A stretch of 64,000 nt of DNA. Source: an uncultured Opitutaceae bacterium. GTDB lineage: Bacteria; Verrucomicrobiota; Verrucomicrobiia; Opitutales; Opitutaceae. A program made the position numbers and the translations under genes. This document shows, in pieces, positions 9,258 to 17,993 of this stretch. The DNA lies in assembly GCA_903916755.1 (NCBI GenBank), contig CAIWXW010000087.1:1-64000 (forward strand), given 5' to 3'. The notes under the pieces were generated by a model. The model had not been told where the DNA came from. It ran no database searches and saw only the letters and a program-made list of their open reading frames with translations. How positions within the stretch are numbered: the first letter of the stretch is position 1; each line of letters starts with the position of its first letter.

Positions 9258-10406
9258 ATGCCGAATTCTCCCCTGCCCTCAATCGACAACCTTCTGACGC
9301 ACCGCCGAATTCAGGAGATTGGCCGGTATCAACCGCAACGGCCAGAAACGATCGGGCTGGATGTCTCGTTGGCGCTTTACTGCCAAATGAAGCGCCTGCG
9401 GATGATCGAGAAAGCGCTCTTCAACGAGTACCATCCCGCCGACGAGATGCGATGCCCGATCCATTTCTGCATTGGGCAGGAGGCGATTCCCGCCGCGCTA
9501 TCTCAAGTCGTACAATCGGCGGATCACATCTTCAGCCATCACCGCTCGCACGGGTATTTCTTCGCGAAGGGCAGCCCGATGCGCGAGCTATTTGCCGAGA
9601 TCTATGGCAAGGCCACAGGTGCGAGCGGCGGCCGAGCGGGCTCGCAGGACATTTCCCATATTGAGACTAATTTTTACAGCGGGGCCATCCTGGCCGGGGC
9701 TCTCTCCATTGCCGTGGGGACCGCCTTTGGGTTCAAGCACCAGAATATTCCCCAGATTGCCATCTCAGGTTGCGGCGAGGGCGCGACCGATGAGGGAGCG
9801 TTCTGGGAAGCGGTCAATTACGCCGGTCGCATGAAGCTCCCGCTCTTGATCGTGATTGAGAACAATCGGTACGCGACTTTTTCGGATCAGCTCAAGCGTC
9901 AGGCTAACGACAATATTTGCGAACGCGTGCGCCCTTTCGGAATGCGCGCCACCAAGATATTCGGCAACGACGCGGTGCTGGCTTGGCAAACCCTGAGCAA
10001 TGAGATTGCCCGCATTCGCAATGGCGACGGGCCGGCTCTGGTCGAGGCCTATACGTTCCGACTCAATAGCCACGTCGGCCCGGAAGACGACAGCTTCAAC
10101 CTGTACCGGGGCCGCGAAGAAATGAAGTTCTGGGAGGATAATTGTCCCATCGCCTTGCTCGAGGCCGGCCTCCGCGACACCGGCACGGTCACTGACGCGG
10201 TCGTGCAGAACATCGAGGCTGAAATCGAGGCTGAAATTGCCGGACACTTCAAGTTCGCCAAGGAAAGCCCCTTCCCGCGCGAAACCAATTGGCACGCGAT
10301 GAACTGGGAGGACGCCTCCCCGCTTGCGGACAAGCTGCTCGGAAGCGCTGAGGGCGGAAGCAACTTCGACCAAAACCAAGCTGAGGCCAAACTTGGCCCC
10401 TACTGA
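9258..10406 (+). CDS. TPP-dependent dehydrogenase/transferase E1 component, alpha subunit-like
   Basis: 382 residues, similar to the alpha subunit of pyruvate and branched-chain 2-oxoacid dehydrogenase E1. Conserved features are CIGQEAIPAAL, the HHRSHGYFFAKG segment with the active-site His pair, and the TPP/Mg site GEGATDEGAFWEAVN with IENN downstream. The family's usual GDG is GEG here (Glu at about residue 174). No E2 lipoyl-acyltransferase or E3 gene is nearby, so a full dehydrogenase complex is unlikely. In avilamycin-type antibiotic clusters, similar E1 alpha/beta pairs are proposed to add a two-carbon branch to a sugar; a related role here is inference. It is followed 4 bases later by the beta subunit. 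Confidence 0.9.
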   Translation: MPNSPLPSIDNLLTHRRIQEIGRYQPQRPETIGLDVSLALYCQMKRLRMIEKALFNEYHPADEMRCPIHFCIGQEAIPAALSQVVQSADHIFSHHRSHGYFFAKGSPMRELFAEIYGKATGASGGRAGSQDISHIETNFYSGAILAGALSIAVGTAFGFKHQNIPQIAISGCGEGATDEGAFWEAVNYAGRMKLPLLIVIENNRYATFSDQLKRQANDNICERVRPFGMRATKIFGNDAVLAWQTLSNEIARIRNGDGPALVEAYTFRLNSHVGPEDDSFNLYRGREEMKFWEDNCPIALLEAGLRDTGTVTDAVVQNIEAEIEAEIAGHFKFAKESPFPRETNWHAMNWEDASPLADKLLGSAEGGSNFDQNQAEAKLGPY

Positions 10407-10410
10407 TCTC

Positions 10411-11409
10411 ATGGCTGCAACCCCTCCCACCACCAATCGCCAGCTTTCCTATGCAAAGGCGATTCTCGAAGCGACCGACCAAGCCATGGCGCTTTGTCCC
10501 CAGGTGATCGTGCTCGGGCAATTGGTCGACACGAAATCGGGCATCTTTGGCACGACCACGGGACTGGTCGAAAAATACGGCACCGCTCGCGTCCAGGACT
10601 TTCCGGTGTCCGAGAACTTGATGACGGCGACCGCCATGGGCGCCACGCTCACTGGCCTCCGCCCGGTCCTCTGCCATCAGCGGCTGGACTTCATGATCTA
10701 CTCGCTCGATGCGATCGTGAACTGGCTCGCGCTCTGGCGCTTCAAGTCGAATTCGAAGTCGGCCATGCCGGTCACCATCCGAACGATTGTGGGCAAAGGC
10801 TGGGGCCAGGGCCCCCAGCATTCGAAAAACCTCCAGACCTGGTTCGCCCACATCCCCGGCCTGCGGGTGGCCGTGCCCGCGACGGCCTACGACATCAAGG
10901 GCCTGCTCCTGGAAAGCATCCTAAGCGAGACGCCTACGCTCTTCGTGGAAGGCCGCGGCCTCTATTCCATGACGGACCATGTGCCCGAAACGCCCTACCG
11001 CGTGCGCTTCGGCCACGCAGTCGTAAGACGGACCGGCGCCGATGCGACGATCGTCGCCATCGGCATCATGGTGCCGCTGGCGCTCCGCGCTGCCGCTATT
11101 TTGGAGAAAGAAGGGATCAGCGTCGAGGTCGTCGACCCCCGCACGCTTTCGCCTCTCGACCGCAAGACCATCTGCGATTCCGCCTTCAAGACGCGCCGCC
11201 TGGTGGTCGCGGACGCGACGTGGAACACATTTGGATCAGCCGGCGAGATCATTGCCTGTGTGGCGGAGAACCTGGGCGACAAGCTCAAGGCCAAGCCGGT
11301 GCGCGTCACCCTGCCCGACAGCCATACTCCCATGAGCATGACGCTTGAGGCCGAGTACTATCCGGACGAAAACGACATCGTTGCGGCAGTTCGTCAAACG
11401 CTCGCGTAA
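10411..11409 (+). CDS. TPP-dependent E1 component, beta subunit-like
   Basis: 332 residues from ATG at 10411, just 4 bases after the alpha-subunit stop. An upstream in-frame start at 10324 would overlap that gene by 83 bases and add an unrelated tail. It has the beta-subunit features VQDFPVSENLMTATAMGATL (with the TPP-activating Glu) and GWGQGPQHSKNLQTWFAHIPG, and the C-terminal transketolase-like domain (VEVVDPRTLSPLDRKTI, then VVADATWNTFGSAGEI). It should assemble with the alpha subunit as a heterotetramer. It is part of the sugar operon; the acyl or ketol donor is unknown, pyruvate being the family default. Confidence 0.9.
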   Translation: MAATPPTTNRQLSYAKAILEATDQAMALCPQVIVLGQLVDTKSGIFGTTTGLVEKYGTARVQDFPVSENLMTATAMGATLTGLRPVLCHQRLDFMIYSLDAIVNWLALWRFKSNSKSAMPVTIRTIVGKGWGQGPQHSKNLQTWFAHIPGLRVAVPATAYDIKGLLLESILSETPTLFVEGRGLYSMTDHVPETPYRVRFGHAVVRRTGADATIVAIGIMVPLALRAAAILEKEGISVEVVDPRTLSPLDRKTICDSAFKTRRLVVADATWNTFGSAGEIIACVAENLGDKLKAKPVRVTLPDSHTPMSMTLEAEYYPDENDIVAAVRQTLA

Positions 11410-11435
11410 GCCGCACGCCCCTTTCCGCGTTCGCG

Positions 11436-12545
11436 ATGCGTGTTCCCTACAATTACCTCCCGTTCCAGTTCGCCGATCCGGAGCCGTTCATCGCCGAGTG
11501 GCGCGAGCTGATCACCAGCACGGAGTTCACTCTCGGACCTTACGTCGACGCTTTTGAGAAGAAATTTGCGGGCTTCGTCGGTGCCCGGCACGTCCTCGGC
11601 ACCAATACCGGGACCGACGCCCTCATTCTGGCGCTCAAGGCCCTTGGCATCGGGCCCGGCGATGAGGTCATCACCGTCGCCGCCACTTTTTTTGCCACCG
11701 CCGGGGCCATCGTGGCGGTGGGCGCGACGCCCGTCTTCGTGGAAGTGGAGGAGCGCTATCAGATGGATCCAGCCGCTGTCCGCAGCGCCATCACGCCGCG
11801 CACGCGGGCCCTCCTTCCGGTTCACTGGGCGGGCGCCTCGCCGGATATGCCGAGGCTGATGGAAATCGCGCGCAATCATGGTCTGCGCGTTATCGAGGAT
11901 GCCTGCATGGGCCCGGGCGGGAGCGTCGCGGGCCGCCATCCCGGCACCTTCGGCGACATTGGCTGCTTCAGCATGCATCCCCTGAAGCCACTGCACGTCA
12001 TGGGCGACGGGGGCATGGTTTGCACCGACGACGAGCAGCTCTGGTCCTGGATGGGCAAATATCGAAATCACGGCATGGTGGATCGGAATCGCATTGAATT
12101 CTGGGGCGTCAACATGCGGCTGCAGCCGCTGCAAGCGATTGTCGCTAGCCGGGTGCTCGACACCGTGCATCATAGCGTCGCGGAACGGAACCGATTGGCG
12201 ACTCGGTTGGATGACCAGCTTCGTTCGCTTGCGCCGAAAATCGTTGTACCGCCCCGGCCGGCCGGCTATCGCGAAACGTTCAGCCTCTACATGATTTGCG
12301 GGGAAAGCCGCGACTCGCTGCTTCGGTTCTTGGTCGAGCGAGGCATTGACGCCAAGGTCCACTATCCCCTCCCCCTGCATCTCCAACCAGCCGCCGCGTC
12401 GCTCGGCTACCGAATCGGCTCTTTGCCCCTGACGGAGTGGCAGGCTGCCCGCCTTTTGACCCTGCCGATGCACCCTTTCCTCGGTGAAGCTCAGATCGAC
12501 TACATGGCTGATTCGATCCGGGCTTTCTACCAGCGTGAACCATGA
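11436..12545 (+). CDS. DegT/DnrJ/EryC1/StrS family aminotransferase
   Basis: 369 residues, full length for the family. These PLP enzymes aminate keto groups on nucleotide sugars. GTNTGTDALILALKALGIGPG is the cofactor-phosphate region (cut here to its core), VIEDACMGPG carries the Asp that contacts the PLP ring nitrogen, and SMHPLKPLHVMGDGG holds the expected Schiff-base Lys at residue 184. The family consensus is SFHxxKxxxxGEGG, so Met and Asp variants are present but the Lys is kept. A minority of the family are dehydratases (which replace this Lys), so this one is most likely an aminotransferase. It overlaps the next gene by 4 bases. Confidence 0.93.
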   Translation: MRVPYNYLPFQFADPEPFIAEWRELITSTEFTLGPYVDAFEKKFAGFVGARHVLGTNTGTDALILALKALGIGPGDEVITVAATFFATAGAIVAVGATPVFVEVEERYQMDPAAVRSAITPRTRALLPVHWAGASPDMPRLMEIARNHGLRVIEDACMGPGGSVAGRHPGTFGDIGCFSMHPLKPLHVMGDGGMVCTDDEQLWSWMGKYRNHGMVDRNRIEFWGVNMRLQPLQAIVASRVLDTVHHSVAERNRLATRLDDQLRSLAPKIVVPPRPAGYRETFSLYMICGESRDSLLRFLVERGIDAKVHYPLPLHLQPAAASLGYRIGSLPLTEWQAARLLTLPMHPFLGEAQIDYMADSIRAFYQREP

Positions 12546-13336
12546 AGGAACGAGGGACCGATTTTCCCGTCGAATTTACCTTCTTCGTTCCTTGCCTCAA
12601 CGAGGCTCCTCGAGTCCAGGGCACGCTCGAGACGGTACGCGAGGCGATGGTCAAGCTGGGGAGAAGCTACGAGGTTCTCGTGGTTGACGACGGCTCGTCG
12701 GATGGTACTTACGAAGTGGTTGAGCAATATCGGAGATCCCATCCAGAAATGCCCCTTTTTCTCTCCCGCAATGCCGTGAATTGCGGAGTGGCATATTCCT
12801 ACGTGGAGGCGGCTTTTCGGGGCCGGGGAGAATATTTTCGGCTCGTTTGGGGCGACAATACCGAACCGGTCGAGACCCAGATCAAGATCCTGGCCCTGGC
12901 GGGAACGGCCGACCTGATCGTTCCTTACTACCCCGACGTAGCGGGCAAGAGCGCGCTGCGCTTGGCTGTTTCTGGCAGCTACACGCGTCTCGTGAATTTG
13001 CTCTCCGGCTTTAAGCTGCGTTATTACAACGGCAGCGTGCTCTGCCGTCGGTATGATGCGATGCGCTGGAGTCCGCACAATCACGGGTTCACCGGCTTTC
13101 TGGCGGATCTGATCACCCAACTTTTGGCTGAGGGCGCCTCGTATGCGGAGATCGCAGTGGTCGGCATTCACGTCGAAAAGAAGGCGAAAGCCACGCCGTT
13201 GACCTTCCACAACCTATTTTCGACCGGGCTCACGTTAACCGGAATCTTCATGCGGCGCCTCAGCTACGCGATTTATCGCAACCGGATTGCCCGGCTCAAC
13301 CAGCCAATCGGGGCGGGCGCGTCCAACCATCGCTAG
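12542..13336 (+). CDS. Family 2 glycosyltransferase, DPM1-like
   Basis: 264 residues. The N-terminal GT-A fold has FVPCLNEAPRVQGTL and VLVVDDGSSDGT (UDP/GDP-sugar binding Asp residues); a WGDNTEP segment stands where the metal-binding DxD motif normally is. The C-terminal part has GFKLRYYNGSVL. There are no C-terminal membrane helices, unlike GtrB. It is clearly paralogous to the GT2 enzyme at 17211-17993 (shared YYPxxxGKS, RYYNG, LLxEGASY). By class it moves a sugar from a nucleotide donor to a lipid phosphate or glycan acceptor on the cytoplasmic side. ATGA overlap with the aminotransferase indicates coupled translation. Confidence 0.9.
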   Translation: MKERGTDFPVEFTFFVPCLNEAPRVQGTLETVREAMVKLGRSYEVLVVDDGSSDGTYEVVEQYRRSHPEMPLFLSRNAVNCGVAYSYVEAAFRGRGEYFRLVWGDNTEPVETQIKILALAGTADLIVPYYPDVAGKSALRLAVSGSYTRLVNLLSGFKLRYYNGSVLCRRYDAMRWSPHNHGFTGFLADLITQLLAEGASYAEIAVVGIHVEKKAKATPLTFHNLFSTGLTLTGIFMRRLSYAIYRNRIARLNQPIGAGASNHR

Positions 13337-13357
13337 GGAACGCGCGATCCACGAGAA

Positions 13358-14527
13358 ATGCCCGCCACCGACGCCGCCCTTCACTGTCATATCTGCGCTT
13401 CGCCGACACTTGACACTGTCGCGGGGTATCATTCGTTCCGCCGGGTCACCTCGGACTGCAAGCCATGGCCGGCAGGGGGACGCTTGTGCGTTTGCCGGAG
13501 CTGCGGCTGCATACAAAAAGCGATCGATCCCTTCTGGCAGCAAGAGGTCGGACGGATTTATAGCGACTACGCCATCTATCACCAGAGCGGCGGCGTTGAG
13601 CAGGCTATTTTTGAGCCGGACTCGGGCCAATCGCTCCGACGCTCTAGCCGCCTCGTCGAGCGGTTGCGGACTGCGGTGCCTATTGCGGATCGCGGGCGCT
13701 TGCTGGACGTCGGCTGCGGTAATGGCGCGTTGCTTGACGCGTTTATCGCCCAGAATGCAGGCTGGTCGCTGGTCGGGACAGAATTGAATGAGAAATATCG
13801 TCCCATCGTCGAGAGCATCCAAGGGGTGGAGGCTCTTTACACCTGCCCGCCGGAGGACATCCCCGGCAACTTTGATCTCATCGTGCTAATGCATGCGCTG
13901 GAGCATATTCCCGAGCCGACGCAGTTGCTGGCGAAACTGGCGGACAAATTGAGCGCCGATGGACGGCTGCTCGTGGAGGTACCCGACCACCTGCAGAACC
14001 CATTTGACCTGTTGATCGCAGATCATTGCACCCACTTTACGCGCACAACTTTGGCCGAACTTATCCAGCGCAGCGGCTTCAACATCGATCTCGCCGCAAA
14101 CGACTGGTTGCCGAAGGAACTCACGGTGCTGGCTCGCCATGGTCGTGGCCAGCCGGCCGCTCACTTCCAGGCCGGCTCGTTTCGAGGGGCTGAATCAGCC
14201 ACCAGGAGTATGGCCTGGCTGCATTCGGTCATCGCCGCCGCCCGGAAGGTGTCCGCCGCTGAATGCTTTGGTCTGTTTGGCACCTCGATCTCAGCCACTT
14301 GGCTCGACAGCGAGCTCGAGAACATCGCGACCTTTTTTGTCGACGAGGATCCCAGCCGCGTGGGCAAAACCCACCTGGGTCGCCCAATTGTTCACCCGCG
14401 CTCTGTCGCCGCTGGCAGCAATATATTTGTCGCATTACCGCTGCCGTTCGCGGATTCTGTAAAAGAGCGTCTAGCGAGCGAAAACCGGTCCTGCACCTAT
14501 CATGGGCCGCCACCGTTCCCCAGCTAA
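13358..14527 (+). CDS. Sugar C-methyltransferase-like protein (zinc-binding N-terminal, SAM and C-terminal domains)
   Basis: 389 residues with the three-part plan of NDP-sugar C-methyltransferases such as TylC3-like enzymes. An N-terminal Cys cluster (CHICASP near residue 9 and CVCRSCGC near residue 46) is the putative zinc site. A central SAM-binding domain has LLDVGCGNGALLDAF and HALEHIPEP. A C-terminal Rossmann-like domain includes FGLFGTSISATW and FFVDEDPSRVGK, matching the C-Methyltransf_14 style. Such enzymes add a methyl branch to a keto sugar, which fits the unusual-sugar theme of the operon. A role as an O-methyltransferase cannot be excluded. Confidence 0.85.
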   Translation: MPATDAALHCHICASPTLDTVAGYHSFRRVTSDCKPWPAGGRLCVCRSCGCIQKAIDPFWQQEVGRIYSDYAIYHQSGGVEQAIFEPDSGQSLRRSSRLVERLRTAVPIADRGRLLDVGCGNGALLDAFIAQNAGWSLVGTELNEKYRPIVESIQGVEALYTCPPEDIPGNFDLIVLMHALEHIPEPTQLLAKLADKLSADGRLLVEVPDHLQNPFDLLIADHCTHFTRTTLAELIQRSGFNIDLAANDWLPKELTVLARHGRGQPAAHFQAGSFRGAESATRSMAWLHSVIAAARKVSAAECFGLFGTSISATWLDSELENIATFFVDEDPSRVGKTHLGRPIVHPRSVAAGSNIFVALPLPFADSVKERLASENRSCTYHGPPPFPS

Positions 14528-14581
14528 GCGCAGCCACGCGTCCCTCCTCCGCTGATTCACTCTTTTAAGGCTCAAGTACCA

Positions 14582-15355
14582 ATGAAGCCAACGCTTTCCA
14601 TCATCATCCCCGCCTTCAATGAGGAGGTCGGCTTGCGCCGCACGGTGGAGATGCTGGTGGGCCTTCTCGGCGGCTTCTTCGCTGACTTCGAGCTATTGAT
14701 CGTTGATGACGGCAGCCGGGACCGAACGGGGCAGATCGCCGACCAGCTGGCCGCCGGTGACCGGCGGATTCGAGTCGTCCACCACGACGTGAACCGGGGC
14801 TTGGGTTACAGTTACCGCGAAGGCATAAAGTTGGCCACCAAAGAGAATATCTGGTGGATACCGGGTGACGGCGGCGGGCTCAATTCTGAGGACGACTTGG
14901 CCAACATCTTTGGCGCGGTCGGTCAAAGCGACATGGTCTTGGTCTACCTGCTGAGCGAAAACCGTCCTCGCCATCGGCAGATGATCTCCCGGTCCTACAC
15001 GGCACTCCTCAACCTCCTTTTTGGGCTCAAGATCAAGTATTATAACGGTGCGAATATTTATCGGAGCGAGTTGCTCCGCGATCTGCCCATGACTTCCAAT
15101 GGCCACGGCCTTCTAGCGGAAATTTCCCTGCAGCTAGTCAAAGGACAATATAGCTATACCGAGGTTGGGATGCACAATCGAGAGCCTGCCGGCGGCAGCT
15201 CCAATGCCCTGCGGCTAAAAAATATCTTCCGCGTGGGCAAAGTCTTGCTCGGACTCTACTGGCGACTGCAGGTGAGGGGAAATTATCGGAAAACAGGATC
15301 AACAAAGATGACACCATTGACCTCGAGCACCCCCGAGCCCGAGCGCTCCCCATAA
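14582..15355 (+). CDS. Family 2 glycosyltransferase, DPM1-like
   Basis: 257 residues starting MKPTLSIIIPAFNEE, a typical GT2 beginning, followed by LLIVDDGSRDRTGQI. The usual DxD position reads WIPGDGGGL, which is atypical. It shares IKYYNGANIY with the two other GT2 enzymes of the operon (12542-13336 and 17211-17993), so the three are probably paralogues with different donors or acceptors. It lacks transmembrane helices. The last 20 or so residues are Ser/Thr/Pro-rich and probably disordered. Confidence 0.9.
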   Translation: MKPTLSIIIPAFNEEVGLRRTVEMLVGLLGGFFADFELLIVDDGSRDRTGQIADQLAAGDRRIRVVHHDVNRGLGYSYREGIKLATKENIWWIPGDGGGLNSEDDLANIFGAVGQSDMVLVYLLSENRPRHRQMISRSYTALLNLLFGLKIKYYNGANIYRSELLRDLPMTSNGHGLLAEISLQLVKGQYSYTEVGMHNREPAGGSSNALRLKNIFRVGKVLLGLYWRLQVRGNYRKTGSTKMTPLTSSTPEPERSP

Positions 15356-15369
15356 TTTGGGCCAATCCT

Positions 15370-16485
15370 ATGAGTATAACCACAGAAATCAAAGTTCCTT
15401 ACACCAATTTTCCGCAGTTGATTGCACAAGTTAGGCCGGAACTGCACGAGGCCTTCGACGCCGTGATCACCAGCGGTCGTTATATCCTCGGCCCGCATCT
15501 GGCCCAATTTGAGAAAGAGGTCTCCGAATTCATTGGTGTCGGTCATGCTTTGGGCTTCTCCAATGGCACAGCCGCTTTGCATGTCGCGTTGCAGCAGATG
15601 AAGATCGGCGCGGGTGACGAAGTCATCACGGCGCCCAATTCCTTCCTCGCCTCCGCCTCTTCCGTCGCGCTGGCCGGCGCGGAGCCGCGCTTCGCCGACG
15701 TTGGCGACGACATGAACATGGATCCCGCCGCCCTCGAGGCCGCGATCACCCCGAGAACCCGTGCGATCATTCCGGTGCATCTCACCGGCCGTCCGGCCCG
15801 GATGCCGGAAATCATGGCCATCGCCCGGAAGCACAACCTGCTCGTTCTCGAAGATTGCGCCCAAGCCATCGGGGCGCGCCGCGACGGCCGCATGGTCGGC
15901 ACCTGGGGAGAGGCCAGCGCCTTCAGCCTTCACCCGCTGAAAAACCTCTTTACGTTTGGCGATAGCGGATTGCTGGTGACGAACGATCCGGAGTTGCACC
16001 GTCGACTCTGGATGGCCCGGAGCCATGGCATGTCCACCCGCGACGTTTGCGATTTCTGGAGCGACAACAACCGCATGGACGAGCTTCACGCGGCCTTCTT
16101 GCTGGTCCATCTGAAGAAGCTAAAGCAGTGGACGGAGGAGCGCCGGAGCCTGGCGCTGAGGTACAATGACGCTTTGCGGGGCTTGGTAAAGGTTCCGGAC
16201 GAAGGCGCGGGCGAATACCACGTGTATCAAACTTACATGATCCGCACCGACCGGCGGGATCAATTGCAGGATTTTCTCCGCGGGAAGGGGATCGAAGCGC
16301 TAACGCATTATCGGATTCCAATTCATATGCAACCGGCCGCCAGGTCGCTAGGCTACAAGCCCGACGATTTTCCCGCCGCGAAGAAGCTTAGTGAAACGAT
16401 CCTCAGCTTGCCGCTCTATCCGGGCCTGACTGAGGAGAAGCAGGAGTACGTGCAAAGCAGCATTCGGGATTTCTTCCGAGCCTAG
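15370..16485 (+). CDS. DegT/DnrJ/EryC1/StrS family aminotransferase (second copy)
   Basis: 371 residues. GFSNGTAALHVALQQMKIG is the PLP-phosphate loop region, VLEDCAQAIGARRDG carries the ring-nitrogen Asp, and SLHPLKNLFTFGDSG holds the Schiff-base Lys at residue 191. It is a separate enzyme from the copy at 11436-12545, with moderate similarity, so the operon can make two amino positions or two amino sugars. It starts 14 bases after the GT2 stop and is followed by a methyltransferase, giving a second aminotransferase/methyltransferase/GT2 block in the operon. Confidence 0.93.
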   Translation: MSITTEIKVPYTNFPQLIAQVRPELHEAFDAVITSGRYILGPHLAQFEKEVSEFIGVGHALGFSNGTAALHVALQQMKIGAGDEVITAPNSFLASASSVALAGAEPRFADVGDDMNMDPAALEAAITPRTRAIIPVHLTGRPARMPEIMAIARKHNLLVLEDCAQAIGARRDGRMVGTWGEASAFSLHPLKNLFTFGDSGLLVTNDPELHRRLWMARSHGMSTRDVCDFWSDNNRMDELHAAFLLVHLKKLKQWTEERRSLALRYNDALRGLVKVPDEGAGEYHVYQTYMIRTDRRDQLQDFLRGKGIEALTHYRIPIHMQPAARSLGYKPDDFPAAKKLSETILSLPLYPGLTEEKQEYVQSSIRDFFRA

Positions 16486-16516
16486 TGCGCCCGGCATCCT
16501 CTTGAATCATCCATCC

Positions 16517-17206
16517 ATGAAAATCGAGAACGCGGCGACCCGCGAAACCCAGTATCAGCGCTCCATTGACTTATTAAAAGAACGGGGACTGACGCCGTTG
16601 GGCCTGATGACAAATCAGGCGTGGCAGGACGATCCCAAGCATCTTCTTTTCACTCTGTCGCGCTACAAGTTTGTCGCCAAGATGTTTGCCGGTGCGAAAA
16701 ATGTGCTGGAAGTCGGATGTGCCGACGCATTCGGAACTCGGATCGTCGTCCAAACGGTGGAAAGGCTTACGGCGACGGACTTCGACCCGGTCTTCGTGGA
16801 GGACGTCGTTCGTCGCATGGATCCGCAATGGGCATTCGAGTGCCGCCAGCACGACCTCTTGCAGGGCCCGTTTCCAGGCCACTACGATGCAGCCTATGCG
16901 TTGGACGTAATTGAACATATCCAACCCAAAGATGAGGTAAACTTTACCGGCAACATCGCCAAGTCACTATCTGCTCATGGGGCGTTGATCCTCGGCTGTC
17001 CCACAATCCATTCTCAGGCCCATGCTTCGCCGCAAAGCAAAACCGGCCACGTAAATTGCAAGGATGACGCAGGCATGAGGTCCTTGCTAGCCAGGTTTTT
17101 CCACAACGTCTTCGTCTTCTCGATGAACGATGAAGTCGTCCATACGGGATTTGGCCCCATGGCCCATTATATCTTCGGCCTCGGCTGTGGGCGAAAGGAG
17201 ACCTGA
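16517..17206 (+). CDS. Class I SAM-dependent methyltransferase
   Basis: 229 residues from ATG at 16517; a TTG 15 bases upstream is the alternative start and neither has a good Shine-Dalgarno motif. Motif I is VLEVGCADAFGTR. The acidic residue of strand 2 is in TATDFDPVFVED, and the post-motif region is YDAAYALDVIEHI. This looks like the small Methyltransf_11/23 enzymes that modify sugars in polysaccharide clusters. Its substrate is unknown. It lies between an aminotransferase and a GT2 gene, so N-methylation of an amino sugar is one reasonable option. Confidence 0.86.
   Translation: MKIENAATRETQYQRSIDLLKERGLTPLGLMTNQAWQDDPKHLLFTLSRYKFVAKMFAGAKNVLEVGCADAFGTRIVVQTVERLTATDFDPVFVEDVVRRMDPQWAFECRQHDLLQGPFPGHYDAAYALDVIEHIQPKDEVNFTGNIAKSLSAHGALILGCPTIHSQAHASPQSKTGHVNCKDDAGMRSLLARFFHNVFVFSMNDEVVHTGFGPMAHYIFGLGCGRKET
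17194..17200 (+). promoter_or_regulatory. Shine-Dalgarno AAAGGAG that decides the start of the next GT2 gene
   Basis: AAAGGAG ends 10 bases before GTG at 17211. The longer reading frame from 17130 would overlap the methyltransferase gene by 77 bases, so the GTG with this site is the better start. Strong sites like this are rare in the window. Confidence 0.5.
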
Positions 17207-17210
17207 GCGC

Positions 17211-17993
17211 GTGGGCAATTCCGAACAAGCTCCGCCCGCCGGCATTCGCGAAGAAATAGACCTCACCCTATTCGTTCCTTGCTACAATGAGGAGGCCCGT
17301 ATCGCAGGCACGCTCGACACGATCCGATCCGCCCAAGGGGCGATGCATTTCACTTACGAGGTGCTTGTGGTCGATGACGGCTCCAAGGACAGCACCTGCG
17401 CGGTGGTCGAGGAATACCGGCGGGCCCACCCCGATATGCCGATAAGATTACACAAGAATCCACGCAACCTCGGACTGGCCCGCTCGTTCGTCGACACCGC
17501 ATTTCAGGGGCGCGGCCGCTATTATCGGCTGGTTTGCGGCGACAACGTGGAACCTGTGGCCACAATGATCACCTTGCTCCAGCAGGTGGGAAAGGCCGAT
17601 CTCGTGCTCCCCTATTATCCTGTGCTGCCGGGCAAGAGTCGCACCCGCCTCGCTATATCCAAAACCTTCACTTTCCTGGTCAGCGCCTTAAGCGGCCATT
17701 CCATCCGGTACTACAATGGCTGTGCTCTCTACCGGCGTTTTCACGTCATGCGATGGGCGCCGTACAACTATGGGTTCGGATTCCAAGCCGATCTCATTAC
17801 CACTCTGCTGGATGAAGGAGCAAGTTACGTGCAGGTACCCGTCTCCGGAAGCCATTTCGTGAAGGAAGGAGGCCGCTCTCCGCTGAATTTTAGGAATTTC
17901 GTTTCAACCGGCCACACACTTTTCGAGATTTTTCTCCGGCGCCTGCGGGCCTTCATGTTCCAAAGTCAGAAGAATTCCACCCCGAGACAATGA
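17211..17993 (+). CDS. Family 2 glycosyltransferase, paralogue of the 12542 gene
   Basis: About 260 residues from GTG at 17211, supported by AAAGGAG upstream. GT2 features are LFVPCYNEEARIAGTL and VLVVDDGSKDSTC; CGDNVEP stands in the DxD position, just as WGDNTEP does in the 12542 gene. It shares YYPVLPGKSRTRLA and IRYYNGCALYRR with that gene, which shows clear duplication and divergence. It has no membrane helix. The stop overlaps the next start (ATGA), indicating coupled translation with the methyltransferase. Confidence 0.9.
   Translation: MGNSEQAPPAGIREEIDLTLFVPCYNEEARIAGTLDTIRSAQGAMHFTYEVLVVDDGSKDSTCAVVEEYRRAHPDMPIRLHKNPRNLGLARSFVDTAFQGRGRYYRLVCGDNVEPVATMITLLQQVGKADLVLPYYPVLPGKSRTRLAISKTFTFLVSALSGHSIRYYNGCALYRRFHVMRWAPYNYGFGFQADLITTLLDEGASYVQVPVSGSHFVKEGGRSPLNFRNFVSTGHTLFEIFLRRLRAFMFQSQKNSTPRQ

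Noticed and set aside
9258-11409. Housekeeping pyruvate dehydrogenase complex
   Set aside because: No E2 or E3 genes, and the pair is embedded in a sugar operon; not excluded genome-wide.
6826-12545. AHBA/aminoshikimate-type pathway, suggested by split transketolase plus DegT enzyme
   Set aside because: No DAHP synthase, dehydroquinate or AHBA-type genes nearby; DegT enzymes here look like sugar aminotransferases.
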